DNA of 17,602 nucleotides from Pseudomonadota bacterium. Its GTDB lineage: Bacteria > Pseudomonadota > Alphaproteobacteria > Micropepsales > Micropepsaceae. Location: contig JAKBAU010000037.1 of NCBI GenBank assembly GCA_021808875.1, positions 1 through 17,602 on the forward strand. The letters are read 5' to 3'. Both the position numbers and the translations under genes were made by a program. The notes beneath the pieces are model-generated. The model worked only from the letters and a program-made list of their open reading frames with translations, searched no databases and had not been told where the DNA came from. Shown in pieces: positions 1 through 8,214 of this stretch (position 1 is its first letter; each line of letters begins with the position of its first letter).

Positions 1-1
1 G

Positions 2-283
2 GGCCCGTCCGGCGCCACGTTGACACTCAAGGCGGAGCCGGGCGCGGCACTTTTTCTCCAGCATGAAAGCCGCCAATTGTGCGCGCGCATCAATGCCTGG
101 GCTGGCCGACCGCTGGTCAGTCGGCTACGATTCGTACAGGGTCAGCTCGAAGAGCGCCCAGACGGACCTGCTGTACGCAGCCCGACGACTCCGTCGCCAA
201 CTGATCCGGCATGGCGCTTTTCCGGCAAGGCGGATCTTAGGGCTGCATTGCTGGCATTGGCCGGATGGCGTCGGACAGATTGA
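2..283 (+). CDS. DUF721/DciA-like protein, C-terminal part (5' end outside window)
   Basis: This is an open frame entering from the left edge and ending at a TGA at 281-283, leaving about 93 residues. The visible part resembles the C-terminal half of DUF721 proteins, the family of the replicative-helicase loader DciA. It shows a stretch of the type 'L.AEPGAALFLQHES.QL..RINA', then 'RLRFVQG', which is the usual pattern in alphaproteobacterial members. A TTG at 20 could serve as a start, but the frame continues upstream of it with family-like residues, so the gene is best read as truncated by the window. In many alphaproteobacteria this gene lies between mutY and a DsbA-like gene followed by smc, and the two downstream genes here match that order. 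The last ~20 residues are not recognisable. Membership of the family is likely; the helicase-loading role is inferred. Confidence 0.72.
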   Translation, partial: GPSGATLTLKAEPGAALFLQHESRQLCARINAWAGRPLVSRLRFVQGQLEERPDGPAVRSPTTPSPTDPAWRFSGKADLRAALLALAGWRRTD

Positions 284-336
284 ACATGGTGCGCCTCTCT
301 GCCAAATAGGTGTCTCACTACTCGGGAGTGTCCAAC

Positions 337-1017
337 GTGAGCCGGAAGTCCATACTTTATACCATCGTGCTTCTTGCTGCGCTGGCACTGATCGTCGCCA
401 GCTATCTGGTTTACACGAACGCCAGCTCCAGTGCCGTGGCCAACGTGGACAATGGCAGCCTCAAGATGGACATCACTGCAGCCGACCATACGTTGGGTAA
501 CCCCAACGCGCCGCTGAAAGTTGTCGAGTACGGCGCTCCCTCCTGTCCGATTTGCGCACATTGGAACGAAGACAATTTTCCACAGTTCAAGGCGCAATAC
601 ATCAATACCGGCAAGGTTTTCTATGTGTTTCGGATCTTTCCGCTGCGCTCCTTGGATCTCGCCGTGGCCGCTATGGCGCATTGCCTGCCTCGGGATGCCT
701 ATTTCTCGTTCATACACATGATGTGGCGCAACCAATCGATGTGGGATCCCGACGGCTATGACATTGCGGATCCGCACGCCGCGCTTTTGCACATGGGCGT
801 GATCGCCGGCATGACCCCCCAGCAGACCCAGGCCTGCATCAGTAACCAGCAGCAACTGCAGAAGGCCTCCGCGATCGGGGAGCATGCGGAGAAGGCCTAC
901 GGCATCAACGCGACGCCGACCTTTATCGTCAATGGCCAGCTCGAGCCTGACATGGCCACCTGGCAAAGCGTCCAGGATACCCTGAACAGGCTCCTCAAGG
1001 CCCAAGCGCGGCACTGA
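337..1017 (+). CDS. DsbA-family thiol:disulfide oxidoreductase, membrane-anchored
   Basis: A 226-residue protein with one N-terminal hydrophobic segment (about residues 7-26) that should anchor it with the rest in the periplasm. A thioredoxin/DsbA fold follows. The redox motif is Cys70-Pro-Ile-Cys73 within 'YGAPSCPICAHW', and the cis-proline loop is Thr193-Pro194 in 'GINATPTFIVNG'. The likely job is making or isomerising disulfide bonds in exported proteins; the partner (DsbB/DsbD-like) is not in the window. I chose GTG at 337 because GGGAG lies 8 bases upstream at 324-328. An in-frame GTG at 310 would add nine residues but has a poor ribosome-binding site. It sits between a DUF721 gene and smc, a common alphaproteobacterial order. 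The CPIC dipeptide differs from the CPHC of E. coli DsbA, so oxidase versus reductase direction cannot be decided. Confidence 0.87.
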   Translation: MSRKSILYTIVLLAALALIVASYLVYTNASSSAVANVDNGSLKMDITAADHTLGNPNAPLKVVEYGAPSCPICAHWNEDNFPQFKAQYINTGKVFYVFRIFPLRSLDLAVAAMAHCLPRDAYFSFIHMMWRNQSMWDPDGYDIADPHAALLHMGVIAGMTPQQTQACISNQQQLQKASAIGEHAEKAYGINATPTFIVNGQLEPDMATWQSVQDTLNRLLKAQARH

Positions 1018-1107
1018 GCCCAAGCTCTGGATAACTCTGCCCTTTGAGCCCCCACTGATTGACCGTGGGCCGATAGATCTGGCCAAATACCCAATCACGG
1101 ACCAAGG

Positions 1108-1120
1108 CCTGGTGACCAGG
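1108..1120. repeat. 13-bp perfect dyad in the smc leader
   Basis: CCTGGT-G-ACCAGG is a perfect inverted repeat with one central base, 62 bases before the smc start in the 165-base dsbA-smc gap. It could be an operator or a chance palindrome. It has no T-tract and too small a loop for a terminator. Confidence 0.3.
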
Positions 1121-1182
1121 TGTGGGGCCGATCGTATCAGGGGCCGGCAAACAGAGTGCCGGCAGATATCAGGCAGGTTACT

Positions 1183-4100
1183 GTGAAGTTCACCAGGCTC
1201 AGGATTTCGGGTTTCAAGTCCTTCGTTGAACCCACCGAGCTGCTCATCGAACCGGGGCTGACGGCGGTCGTCGGTCCCAATGGCTGCGGTAAGTCCAACC
1301 TTTTTGACGCGCTGCGCTGGGTGATGGGCGAGACCAGACCTACCTCTTTGCGCGGCGGGGAGATGGACGATGTCATCTTCACCGGTAGCGCCGCCCGTCC
1401 GGCGCGCAATACCGCGGAAGTCCTGCTCTATGTCGATAATGCCGATCGCTCTGCCCCACCGGCGTGGAACGAATATGACACACTCGAGATCTCGCGACGG
1501 ATAGAGCGCGAGGCAGGAAGTGTTTATCGCATTAATGGCCGCGACGTGCGCCAACGCGACGTTCAGATCTTCTTTGCTGATGCGTCCTCCGGTGCCGGCT
1601 CGACGGCGTTCGTGCGCCAGGGGCAAATCGGGCTTCTGATCAGCCAGAAACCTCTGGCACGGCGCGCCATTCTCGAGGAGGCAGCGGGAATTGGCGGTCT
1701 GCACCAGCGTCGTCACGAGGCCGAATTGCGCCTGAAGGCGGCCGAAACCAACATGGGACGCCTGGACGATATCATTCGTGAAATTGAGGGACAACTGGCT
1801 AGCTTGCGCCGACAAGCCCGACAGGCCTCAAGATACCGCAACCTTTCAGGCCTGATCATTCGTGCCGAGGCGCTCTCATTGCATCTGCGCTGGAACCATG
1901 CCGAAAGCCAGGCGCGTGAAGCTCAGGCGGCACTCGTTGCGATCAACGAATCAGTTGAGGAGTGCACGCAGAACGCTGCTACCGCGGCGACATTGCAGGC
2001 CGAAGCGGCAGCAGGTCTTCCCGCACTGCGCCAACTAGAGGCCGAGCGTTCAGCGGCGCTGCATCGGCTCACGATAGAACGCGATCATCTCGACGCAGAA
2101 GAGCAAAGGGCGCGCGAGGAAAAGCAGCGGCTGCGGGCGCGCATACACCAGAGCGAGCAGGACTATGCTCGCGAACAGTCGCTCGACAACGATGCCTCCG
2201 CTGCGCTCGAGCAGCTTGAGGCAGAGGCCACCGGTCTCAGCACACGCGACGACGCCGCGAAGGCCGATCTTCTGCAGGCGCAGGATCGCGCCAGCGAGGC
2301 CGCGGAGGCGCTGGCCGAGTGTACCCGGACACTGGAACGTCTTACGGCAGATTTTGCCGATTTTAACGCACAGAAAAATGGCCATGACCGCGCCCGTCAA
2401 TTGGCCACGGCTCAGGTCACCACAACAACCGAACAGCTTGGGGCTGCTCAAGCCCGCCTGGACAGGGCCTTGCAGGATGCCGCAGCGGCACCAGATGTGC
2501 GCGCCGCTGAGGAGACAGTGGAGGAGGCCCGCCACCAGGCTGAAGAGGCACGGGCGGTAGCCGAACAGCTGCGGGCCGAGCTGCCTGTCCAGCGTCAAAG
2601 TTTCGAAGAAGCTGAACGGATCGAGACAGCCGCACGAAGGCCATTGGAAGATGCCGAGCGCGATTTGCAGCGGATTTCAGCCGAGGCCAAGGCACTCTCT
2701 GACCTGCTGCGTCCCGAAGGCCATGATCTGTGGCCGCCGATGATAGATGCGGTCAAAGTAGTCCCTGGCTATGAAACCGCCTTGGCGGTTGCACTTGGAG
2801 ATGATCTGGAGGCGCCTCTGGATGCCTCCGCTCCTCATCACTGGCGGGAGTTGGGTGTGCATCAGGAGCTGGCGCCATTGCCAGCCGAGGCCGAGCCTTT
2901 GTCTCGCTTTGTCACTGCACCAGCCGCCCTTGCCCCACGCCTAAGCATGACCGGGCTCACCGATCCGGACCGCGGACAGCAGCTGCAGCTGGACTTAAAG
3001 CCCGGGCAGCGCCTCGTATCCCAGCGCGGAGACTTGTGGCGGTGGGACGGGTATCAGGCCAGTGCTGACGCACCCTCAGCGGCAGCAGTGCGACTTGCCC
3101 AGCGCAATCGCCTGGAGGCTCTGGAACGCGAGAGCGAGGTCGCGAAAGCGACGCGCGCGCACCTGTTTGAGATTTACGCAGACGCCAAGAGCAAAACCGC
3201 CGAGGCCAAACGCCAACTCGCCGAATCAGAGGAGCGTCTGCGCCTGGCCGAGGCACAGCATCGCCGAGCTGACCAAGGTCTGATCGCAGCTCAGGCCGAG
3301 GCGGCCAAAGCCCAGCGTGCTGCGGCCGAACGCGCCTCTCGCCTCGCCAATCTGGAAGCAGAGATCCGACGCCTGACCGATGCGCGCGAGGCCGCCTTCG
3401 CCAACCAGTCGCAGGCTGAAGCTGCACTTGCCGAGCTGGGAGACGGTGCTGCACTCAGCGCCGCACTTGGCAGCGCACGTACCGCCAGCGCCGAGGCCCG
3501 CAATGCCGACAGCGAAGCGCGAGGGGCCGTAGACAGTCAGCTGCGCGATGCTCGCCAACGCGCTTCCCGTCTGCTGGTGATAACTGAAGACAGATCCCGT
3601 TGGCAAAGCCGGCGCGAGGCAGCGCGGCGGCAGATGGCAGAGCATTCGACCCGGCGCGAACAGCTGGGCCAGGAACTGGCCCTGGCGGAACAGGTCCCTG
3701 AGCGCATCGCCGAACAGCGTGCTAGCCTGCTCAACGCTCTCAGCCAGTCCGAAACGCTGCGCAACGAAGCCGCGGACGCACGGCAAAAGGCAGAAGATCA
3801 TCTCGCGGAAGCCGATCGGACTGCAAAGGCCTGTGATGCGGCTCTGGCGGCCGCTCGCGAAGAACGGGCTCGCCTGACAGCGCTTTATGAGTCAGCCCAG
3901 ACCCGGCTGACCGAGCTGGCCCAGCGCATTCGAGATGAACTTGATGCCGATCCAACAGAGTTGCCGGCTAGAGCTGAGCTGAAGGAAGGCCAGGAGCTGC
4001 CCGATTTGGAGAGCGCCGACGCCAAAGTCGAAAAGCTCAAGCGCGAACGCGAACAATTGGGCGGGGTCAACCTGAGGGCCGAAGAAGAAGCGGCTGAACA

Positions 4101-4683
4101 CGAGCAGCGTTTGACCACACTTCAGGCGGATCGCGACGATCTAGACGGAGCCATCACCAAACTCCGGCGTGGTATCCAGAGCCTTAACAAGGAAGGTCGC
4201 GAGCGACTGTTGGAATCGTTCGACAAGGTCAACAGCAATTTTCAGGAGCTCTTCACCAAACTGTTCGAAGGCGGGGAAGCCAAGCTAACCTTCACCGAAT
4301 CGGACGACCCGCTGCAGGCCGGTCTTGAGATTTATGCCCGTCCACCGGGCAAGAAACTTCAATCACTTGGCCTGTTGTCGGGCGGGGAGCAGGCCCTGAC
4401 GGCCATGGCCCTGATCTTCGCGGTATTTTTGGTCAATCCCGCGCCAGTGTGTGTTCTTGACGAAGTCGATGCCCCACTTGATGACGCCAACGTTGAACGC
4501 TTCTGTAACATGCTCGACGAGATGACGCGGCAAACCAACACTCGCTTCCTGGTCATTACCCACCATGCGCTGACGATGTCACGCATGCATCGCCTCTTCG
4601 GAGTGACGATGGCCGAGCGCGGCGTCAGCCAGCTGGTATCGGTGAGTCTGGCCGACGCTGAGCGTGTTATCGCTGCCGAATAG
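1183..4683 (+). CDS. smc: Chromosome segregation/condensin ATPase Smc
   Basis: A 1166-residue SMC protein, the usual length. It forms a homodimer that, with ScpA and ScpB, organises and helps segregate the chromosome by extruding DNA loops. Visible parts in order: N-terminal ATPase half with Walker A 'GPNGCGKS' (residues 31-38); a long Ala/Glu/Arg-rich coiled coil (about 170-500); the hinge (about 515-625, starting near 'DLWPPMIDAV'); the returning coiled coil (about 640-1000); and the C-terminal ATPase half with signature 'LLSGGEQ' (Ser1066) and Walker B 'VCVLDEVDAPLDD' (Asp1093, Glu1094). The start is GTG at 1183, with AGG repeats 5-12 bases upstream and the standard opening 'MKFTRLRISGFKSFVEP'. 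The frame is open further upstream to 1120, but those residues are not family-like. scpA and scpB lie about 8 kb downstream on the other strand. Confidence 0.97.
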   Translation: MKFTRLRISGFKSFVEPTELLIEPGLTAVVGPNGCGKSNLFDALRWVMGETRPTSLRGGEMDDVIFTGSAARPARNTAEVLLYVDNADRSAPPAWNEYDTLEISRRIEREAGSVYRINGRDVRQRDVQIFFADASSGAGSTAFVRQGQIGLLISQKPLARRAILEEAAGIGGLHQRRHEAELRLKAAETNMGRLDDIIREIEGQLASLRRQARQASRYRNLSGLIIRAEALSLHLRWNHAESQAREAQAALVAINESVEECTQNAATAATLQAEAAAGLPALRQLEAERSAALHRLTIERDHLDAEEQRAREEKQRLRARIHQSEQDYAREQSLDNDASAALEQLEAEATGLSTRDDAAKADLLQAQDRASEAAEALAECTRTLERLTADFADFNAQKNGHDRARQLATAQVTTTTEQLGAAQARLDRALQDAAAAPDVRAAEETVEEARHQAEEARAVAEQLRAELPVQRQSFEEAERIETAARRPLEDAERDLQRISAEAKALSDLLRPEGHDLWPPMIDAVKVVPGYETALAVALGDDLEAPLDASAPHHWRELGVHQELAPLPAEAEPLSRFVTAPAALAPRLSMTGLTDPDRGQQLQLDLKPGQRLVSQRGDLWRWDGYQASADAPSAAAVRLAQRNRLEALERESEVAKATRAHLFEIYADAKSKTAEAKRQLAESEERLRLAEAQHRRADQGLIAAQAEAAKAQRAAAERASRLANLEAEIRRLTDAREAAFANQSQAEAALAELGDGAALSAALGSARTASAEARNADSEARGAVDSQLRDARQRASRLLVITEDRSRWQSRREAARRQMAEHSTRREQLGQELALAEQVPERIAEQRASLLNALSQSETLRNEAADARQKAEDHLAEADRTAKACDAALAAAREERARLTALYESAQTRLTELAQRIRDELDADPTELPARAELKEGQELPDLESADAKVEKLKREREQLGGVNLRAEEEAAEHEQRLTTLQADRDDLDGAITKLRRGIQSLNKEGRERLLESFDKVNSNFQELFTKLFEGGEAKLTFTESDDPLQAGLEIYARPPGKKLQSLGLLSGGEQALTAMALIFAVFLVNPAPVCVLDEVDAPLDDANVERFCNMLDEMTRQTNTRFLVITHHALTMSRMHRLFGVTMAERGVSQLVSVSLADAERVIAAE

Positions 4684-4771
4684 CGCAGGGCACCGCAAAG
4701 GCGTATGAGCACATTTCGCCGCGGCTAATTTTTCATAATAAAATCAAATGGTTGTACAAAAGTTCATGTTC

Positions 4772-4800
4772 TTGACAGCGTCGCAGGCCGTCCATATGTT
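4772..4800 (+). promoter_or_regulatory. Predicted sigma-70-type promoter of the F0 ATP synthase operon
   Basis: TTGACA (4772-4777) and TATGTT (4795-4800) are separated by exactly 17 bases, giving a perfect -35 box and a 4/6 -10 box with the key A2 and T6. An A/T-rich stretch just upstream (about 4726-4771, including 'taatttttcataataaaat') stands out from the G+C-rich surroundings and resembles an UP element. Transcription would start near 4807, leaving a leader of about 60 bases before the GTG of atpI. The location in the only sizeable gap between smc and atpI fits a dedicated promoter for atpI-B-E-F'-F. Confidence 0.62.
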
Positions 4801-4869
4801 CCGCGTGCCTTCCGACGAGCCGACGGGGGCCCGCTGACGCGCGCAATGTAGGTATCCGGGGGCAAGCCT

Positions 4870-5208
4870 GTGAGCGATCATCCTCCAGAGCCAGACGACC
4901 TGCGCGCGCTCGGTGCCAGGCTCGACGATATGCGCCGGCACGAGGGTGCCCAGAGCCGAATAGCGTCTCCCTCGGCGTTGGGGATTGCCTACCGGTTCAT
5001 GACTGAACTCGTGGTGGCGCTGCTTGTCGGTGGGGCGATTGGCTGGGGATTGGACCGCGTCCTTGGAACAAGGCCCTTCCTCATGATTGTTTTTGTTTTG
5101 CTGGGTGCCGCTGCGGGCATCCGTAATGTGGTGCTCGCGGCGGAAAAACTGAATAAGGAGGCTGGCGTGCAAGCGCCGCCCACCGATACGAATAGTGAGG
5201 AGCTTTAG
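4870..5208 (+). CDS. atpI: F0F1 ATP synthase accessory protein AtpI
   Basis: A 112-residue protein of the AtpI/ATP synthase protein I family. A charged N-terminal third precedes two membrane segments (about residues 44-64 and 69-88), the second with the small-residue run 'LLGAAAGIRNVV' typical of the family. AtpI assists c-ring assembly and possibly Mg2+ handling, and is not itself part of the rotary enzyme. The GTG start is preceded by a G-rich stretch (CCGGGGG) at suitable distance. It is first in the F0 operon; atpB begins 4 bases after its stop, so translation is probably coupled. Sequence is poorly conserved in this family, so the call leans on the membrane topology and its position before atpB. 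Confidence 0.88.
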   Translation: MSDHPPEPDDLRALGARLDDMRRHEGAQSRIASPSALGIAYRFMTELVVALLVGGAIGWGLDRVLGTRPFLMIVFVLLGAAAGIRNVVLAAEKLNKEAGVQAPPTDTNSEEL

Positions 5209-5212
5209 GCCC

Positions 5213-5971
5213 GTGCACGTGCATATGACACCGCTGGAGCAGTTCCGGGTCGAACCGCTCTTCCCCCTGCATCTGGCTGGCTACAACATTGCTTTCACCA
5301 ACCAGGCCGCCATCATGTGCGTGATTGTGGCCGTGCTATCGCTGTTCTTGTTTCTTGCGGTGCGCACAGGGAGATTGGTCCCAACGCGCGGCCAGTCAAT
5401 CGCCGAGCTAGGCTACGAATTCGTGGCCAACATGATCGAATCGACTGCAGGCAAGGACGGGTTACGATTTTTCCCGTTTGTCTTCGCCGTCTTCATGTTC
5501 GTGCTCTGCTCGAACTATTTTGGCCTTATCCCCGGGGTGTTCACGGTTACGAGCCAGATCGCCGTCAATTTCGCGCTGGCATGTCTGGTGATGGTCGTCG
5601 TCATCTTCTTCGGCTTCATGTTCCACGGCGCAGGCTTTCTCAAACTGTTCGTGCCGGACGCTCCGTGGATCCTGTTGCCGCTCCTCATTCCGATCGAGAT
5701 CATCTCCTTCTTCTTCCGTCCCATCAGCCTCTCGGTTCGTCTCTTCGCCAATATGCTGGCTGGTCACACGATGCTGAAAGTGTTTGGCGGCTTTGTCATT
5801 CTGCTCGGCGCCGCCGGTGGCATCCTGTCGCTAGTAGCCGTTGGCCCCATGTTCATGATCATCGCCATCATGGCTCTCGAATTCCTGGTCGCGTTCCTGC
5901 AGGCTTATGTGTTCGCCATGCTCACCTGCATTTATCTGAACGAGTCCTTGCATCTTCACGGTCATCACTGA
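5213..5971 (+). CDS. atpB: F0F1 ATP synthase subunit a
   Basis: A 252-residue integral membrane protein forming the stator half-channels that pass protons to and from the c-ring. Several hydrophobic helices run through the protein. The essential arginine is Arg176 in 'SLSVRLFANMLAGH', the equivalent of E. coli Arg210. A Gln- and Asn-containing last helix ('FLQAYVFAMLTCIYLNE') also matches the family. The start is ambiguous: GTG at 5213 has AGGAG ten bases upstream, ATG at 5225 would give 248 residues, and an in-frame GTG at 5195 overlaps atpI. I chose 5213 by spacing. The C-terminus ends in a His-rich tail. It lies between atpI and atpE. Confidence 0.96.
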   Translation: MHVHMTPLEQFRVEPLFPLHLAGYNIAFTNQAAIMCVIVAVLSLFLFLAVRTGRLVPTRGQSIAELGYEFVANMIESTAGKDGLRFFPFVFAVFMFVLCSNYFGLIPGVFTVTSQIAVNFALACLVMVVVIFFGFMFHGAGFLKLFVPDAPWILLPLLIPIEIISFFFRPISLSVRLFANMLAGHTMLKVFGGFVILLGAAGGILSLVAVGPMFMIIAIMALEFLVAFLQAYVFAMLTCIYLNESLHLHGHH

Positions 5972-5993
5972 ACCTATCAAAGGAGTTTCTGAA

Positions 5994-6221
5994 ATGGATC
6001 TTGCAGCAGCGAAAATGATCGGTGCGGGCCTGGCCTGTATCGCCATCGGCGGCGCCGGTATCGGCATCGGCGACCTGTGGGGCAAATATCTGGAAGGCTC
6101 ACTGCGCAACCCGTCAGCCGCTGCCTCCCAGTTCACTAACCTGCTGCTGGGCTTTGCCCTCGTCGAGGCCACCGGCCTCTACGCGCTGGTGATCGCCCTC
6201 ATCATCCTGTTCGCATTCTAA
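5994..6221 (+). CDS. atpE: F0F1 ATP synthase subunit c
   Basis: A 75-residue proteolipid of the rotor ring. Two hydrophobic hairpin helices are joined by the polar loop containing Arg38-Asn39-Pro40. The proton-carrying carboxylate is Glu58 in 'GFALVEATGLY'. The first helix has the glycine-rich pattern 'GGAGIGIG'. No extra Na+-site residues (such as a paired Glu on helix 1) are evident, so a proton-driven enzyme is expected. A strong AGGAG precedes the ATG by 8 bases, fitting the high copy number of subunit c. It is third in the operon, 22 bases after atpB. Confidence 0.97.
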   Translation: MDLAAAKMIGAGLACIAIGGAGIGIGDLWGKYLEGSLRNPSAAASQFTNLLLGFALVEATGLYALVIALIILFAF

Positions 6222-6227
6222 GCCATC

Positions 6228-6803
6228 ATGACTTCACCGGGACACACGGCGCACAGCATGACGGTATCCGGCCCCAAGGTCAGCGGGACGGCGGTGGCGC
6301 AAAAGCACCCCGTCGCCTTTCCGCCCTTCGACACGACGACCTACCCGTCGCAGTTCTTCTGGTTGACGGTGACCTTCGTCGTGCTGTTCGTTGTGATTTG
6401 GCAACTCGGGGTAAAGCGGGTTGGGGGCAATATTATTGCCCGCAAACAGCGCATCGCCTCCGATTTGGACGCAGCCGAAGCCCACCGGCGTAATGCCGAA
6501 AAGGCGGAAGCTGAATACGAAGCCGCTCTCGCTGCCGCCCGCAGCCGTGCCCACGCCATGGCTGAGGAAAGCGGCAAGCTGGTCCGAGGTGAAATCGAGG
6601 CGGCCAAAGCCAAGGCTGATGCGGATGCCAAGACCGCGACAGAACAGGCCAAAGCCCGGGTCGCGCAGCTTCAGGCCGATGCTGCTCAACACATCAAGAC
6701 GGTTGCCGGCGAAGCGGCTGGCCAGATTGTTGCCCGCCTGATTGGCGTCGATGTTTCTGAGCAGGATCGAGCGGCCGCGGTCACCCAGGTCAGCGCGCGC
6801 TAG
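6228..6803 (+). CDS. atpF': F0F1 ATP synthase subunit b' (AtpF')
   Basis: A 191-residue peripheral-stalk subunit. A polar N-terminal extension of about 40 residues precedes one membrane helix (about 43-60, with 'PSQFFWLTVTF' just ahead and within), and then a long Ala/Glu/Lys-rich coiled coil to the C-terminus. The 'P.FD...YPSQ.FWL' entry to the membrane is typical of b' rather than b. b' pairs with b as a heterodimer in alphaproteobacteria, photosynthetic bacteria and chloroplasts. ATG at 6228 is six bases after the atpE stop and has no clear ribosome-binding site. An internal ATG at 6258 would drop ten residues of the extension. This gene may also be annotated atpG or atpF2. Confidence 0.92.
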   Translation: MTSPGHTAHSMTVSGPKVSGTAVAQKHPVAFPPFDTTTYPSQFFWLTVTFVVLFVVIWQLGVKRVGGNIIARKQRIASDLDAAEAHRRNAEKAEAEYEAALAAARSRAHAMAEESGKLVRGEIEAAKAKADADAKTATEQAKARVAQLQADAAQHIKTVAGEAAGQIVARLIGVDVSEQDRAAAVTQVSAR

Positions 6804-6818
6804 AGGGAAGACAGGTTT

Positions 6819-7310
6819 ATGGCATTCTATCTCGACGCGGAATTCTGGGTAGCAGTCGGATTTGTGACAGTCGTCGGTATTTTCATTTACCGGCGCCTGC
6901 CTGCCTTTGCCGGTCGCGTCTTGGATGAGCGTGCGGTCAAGATCAGCAATGAACTGAATGAGGCGCGCCGGCTGCGCGATGAAGCCGAAGCGCTTCTGGG
7001 AGAATACAAAAGAAAGGCGGCGCAGGCGGAGAAAGAAGCGGAGGGCATTCTTGCCGAAGCCCGGGCCGAAGCCTCACGCTTCGCCTCGGAAGCCCGCGAA
7101 CAGCTCAAAGCACAGATCGAACGGCGTACCCTGCAGGCCCAAGAGAAAATCGCTCAGGCCGAAGCGGCGGCAGTGGCAGAAATACGAGGCCTTGCTGCCG
7201 ACGTTGCTACTGCAGCGGCTGAAAAGCTCATCGCAGCGCGTATCGACGAGTCCCGCGCCCGCGCCCTGATCGCCGGAAGCCTTTCCGAGTTGTCAGACAA
7301 GCTGAATTGA
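6819..7310 (+). CDS. atpF: F0F1 ATP synthase subunit b
   Basis: A 163-residue peripheral-stalk subunit. A short N-terminus leads directly into one membrane helix (about residues 8-24), followed by a highly charged coiled coil that reaches to F1. The motif 'FWVAVGFV' at the membrane entry and 'LDERAVKISNELNEARRLRDEAE' (split as seen around residues 36-58) match alphaproteobacterial b subunits. A GAGGGAAG stretch lies upstream of the ATG at suitable distance. It is the last gene of the F0 operon, 15 bases after atpF'. No strong rho-independent terminator follows; the 50 bases after the stop have only a G+C-rich repeat without a T-tract. Confidence 0.94.
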   Translation: MAFYLDAEFWVAVGFVTVVGIFIYRRLPAFAGRVLDERAVKISNELNEARRLRDEAEALLGEYKRKAAQAEKEAEGILAEARAEASRFASEAREQLKAQIERRTLQAQEKIAQAEAAAVAEIRGLAADVATAAAEKLIAARIDESRARALIAGSLSELSDKLN

Positions 7311-7576
7311 GTGACCACATAATTGGCAAGAGCCTGCCACGTGTCCGACAAGTTTGAGGCCAAAGCGGCCGCAGCGGCCAGAACTCTCCCCCGCGCTTCA
7401 GTCAGATCACAGCACGCTTCCTCACTACGCGCACGGATTGGCCACTTTTCGGACGCCAGGCCGTAGCCCTCGCATAGTCATACGCGCACTACGGCACCCG
7501 GCCGCATCCGCACGTGCATCGGCGGACGTGCCAAACGCGCCCTGCCGGCCGCGCCGCTTGAAGTCAGGGTGCGCTG
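7311..7576. other. Non-coding gap after atpF, no gene recognised
   Basis: G+C-rich sequence between the end of atpF and the end of the Hint remnant. Open frames here are short and have no recognisable protein features. The only structure I see is GGCCGC-A-GCGGCC at 7367-7379 within a run of three GGCC units, which lacks a T-tract and is not a convincing terminator. Confidence 0.5.
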
Positions 7577-8173
7577 CTAGGCTGCCCACGCCAGCTCCAG
7601 GGCACGCTCTTCAGGACTGTCGCGGACGACATCCAGAGGTTGACGTCTATCGCTGGGCGTGGACGTCGCACCAGGCAACCGAGACATTATTTCACTGCGA
7701 GCCCCATTGAAGCTGAGCAAAGGCGCGCAGGGCTGTTTCTCGGCTGCACGCAGGCTCTCACAAGGAGCACAGTTTGCGTCGAGTAGGTCACGATGATCGA
7801 GTTCAACGTGGTAGAACCACCGTGGCTCAACGCGCTCGCTGTCATCGAACACGATCGTCGTGCCATTCACCAGCTGACCAGCCGGGATCAGGTGCCCGTT
7901 GACACAAAGCGCATGCGCAGCAGTGAGGCAAAGATCGGCACTGGGTAACTTGGCGGCCAGCGCGCCGCACCTGACCCAGACGGGCCTCAAATGGCCCAGC
8001 CACGCGTGGTCACTGCCGCGAGTCGTAACAAAGAAACTTTCGACCGCTTCGATGGCAGTTAAACCACCAAACCGCGTTGCCAGCGGCTCACCCGCAGATG
8101 AAGTCGCGATTGCACCGTAGCCCTCGGCAGTGCGGATACGCGTGCCCTTGAGAAAATACTCCGCGGATCCATC
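7577..8173 (-). pseudogene. Remnant of a Hint-domain (hedgehog/intein-like) protein
   Basis: Reading the minus strand from about 8173, one open frame gives a nearly complete Hint_2-type domain: an opening 'EYFLKGTRIRTAEG', a central 'DLCLTAAHALCVNGHLIPA' (conserved T..H motif in split form), 'LVNGTTI', 'YHVELDHRDLL', and a C-terminal 'CAPLL' stretch usual after this domain, ending at TAG 7577-7579. Two defects suggest decay. The domain should open with the nucleophile Cys (C-F-x-x-G-T), but codon 8156-8158 is TAT (Tyr), one transition away from TGT. There is also no ATG, GTG or TTG in frame between the aspS end and the domain; the first is TTG at 7990, inside the domain. Part of it (7577-7990) could be called as a 137-residue ORF. 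The N-terminal partner is lost at the junction with aspS. Family assignment is from motif recognition. Confidence 0.62.
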
Positions 8174-8214
8174 GGAACCTCCGGATCCATGGCCCCCTTG
8201 CCCGCCCCTGCATG

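Noticed and set aside
1047..1070. CCCAC...GTGGG stem after dsbA as a possible terminator.
   Set aside because: Only five base pairs and no T-tract; smc could be co-transcribed with dsbA.
142..1815. 557-codon open frame on the minus strand opposite the DUF721, dsbA and smc genes.
   Set aside because: It is antisense to three recognisable genes and its translation has no family-like motifs; it is a product of high G+C codon bias.
7354..7710. 118-codon plus-strand open frame between atpF and aspS.
   Set aside because: Arg/Pro/His-rich translation without motifs, partly antisense to the better supported Hint remnant.
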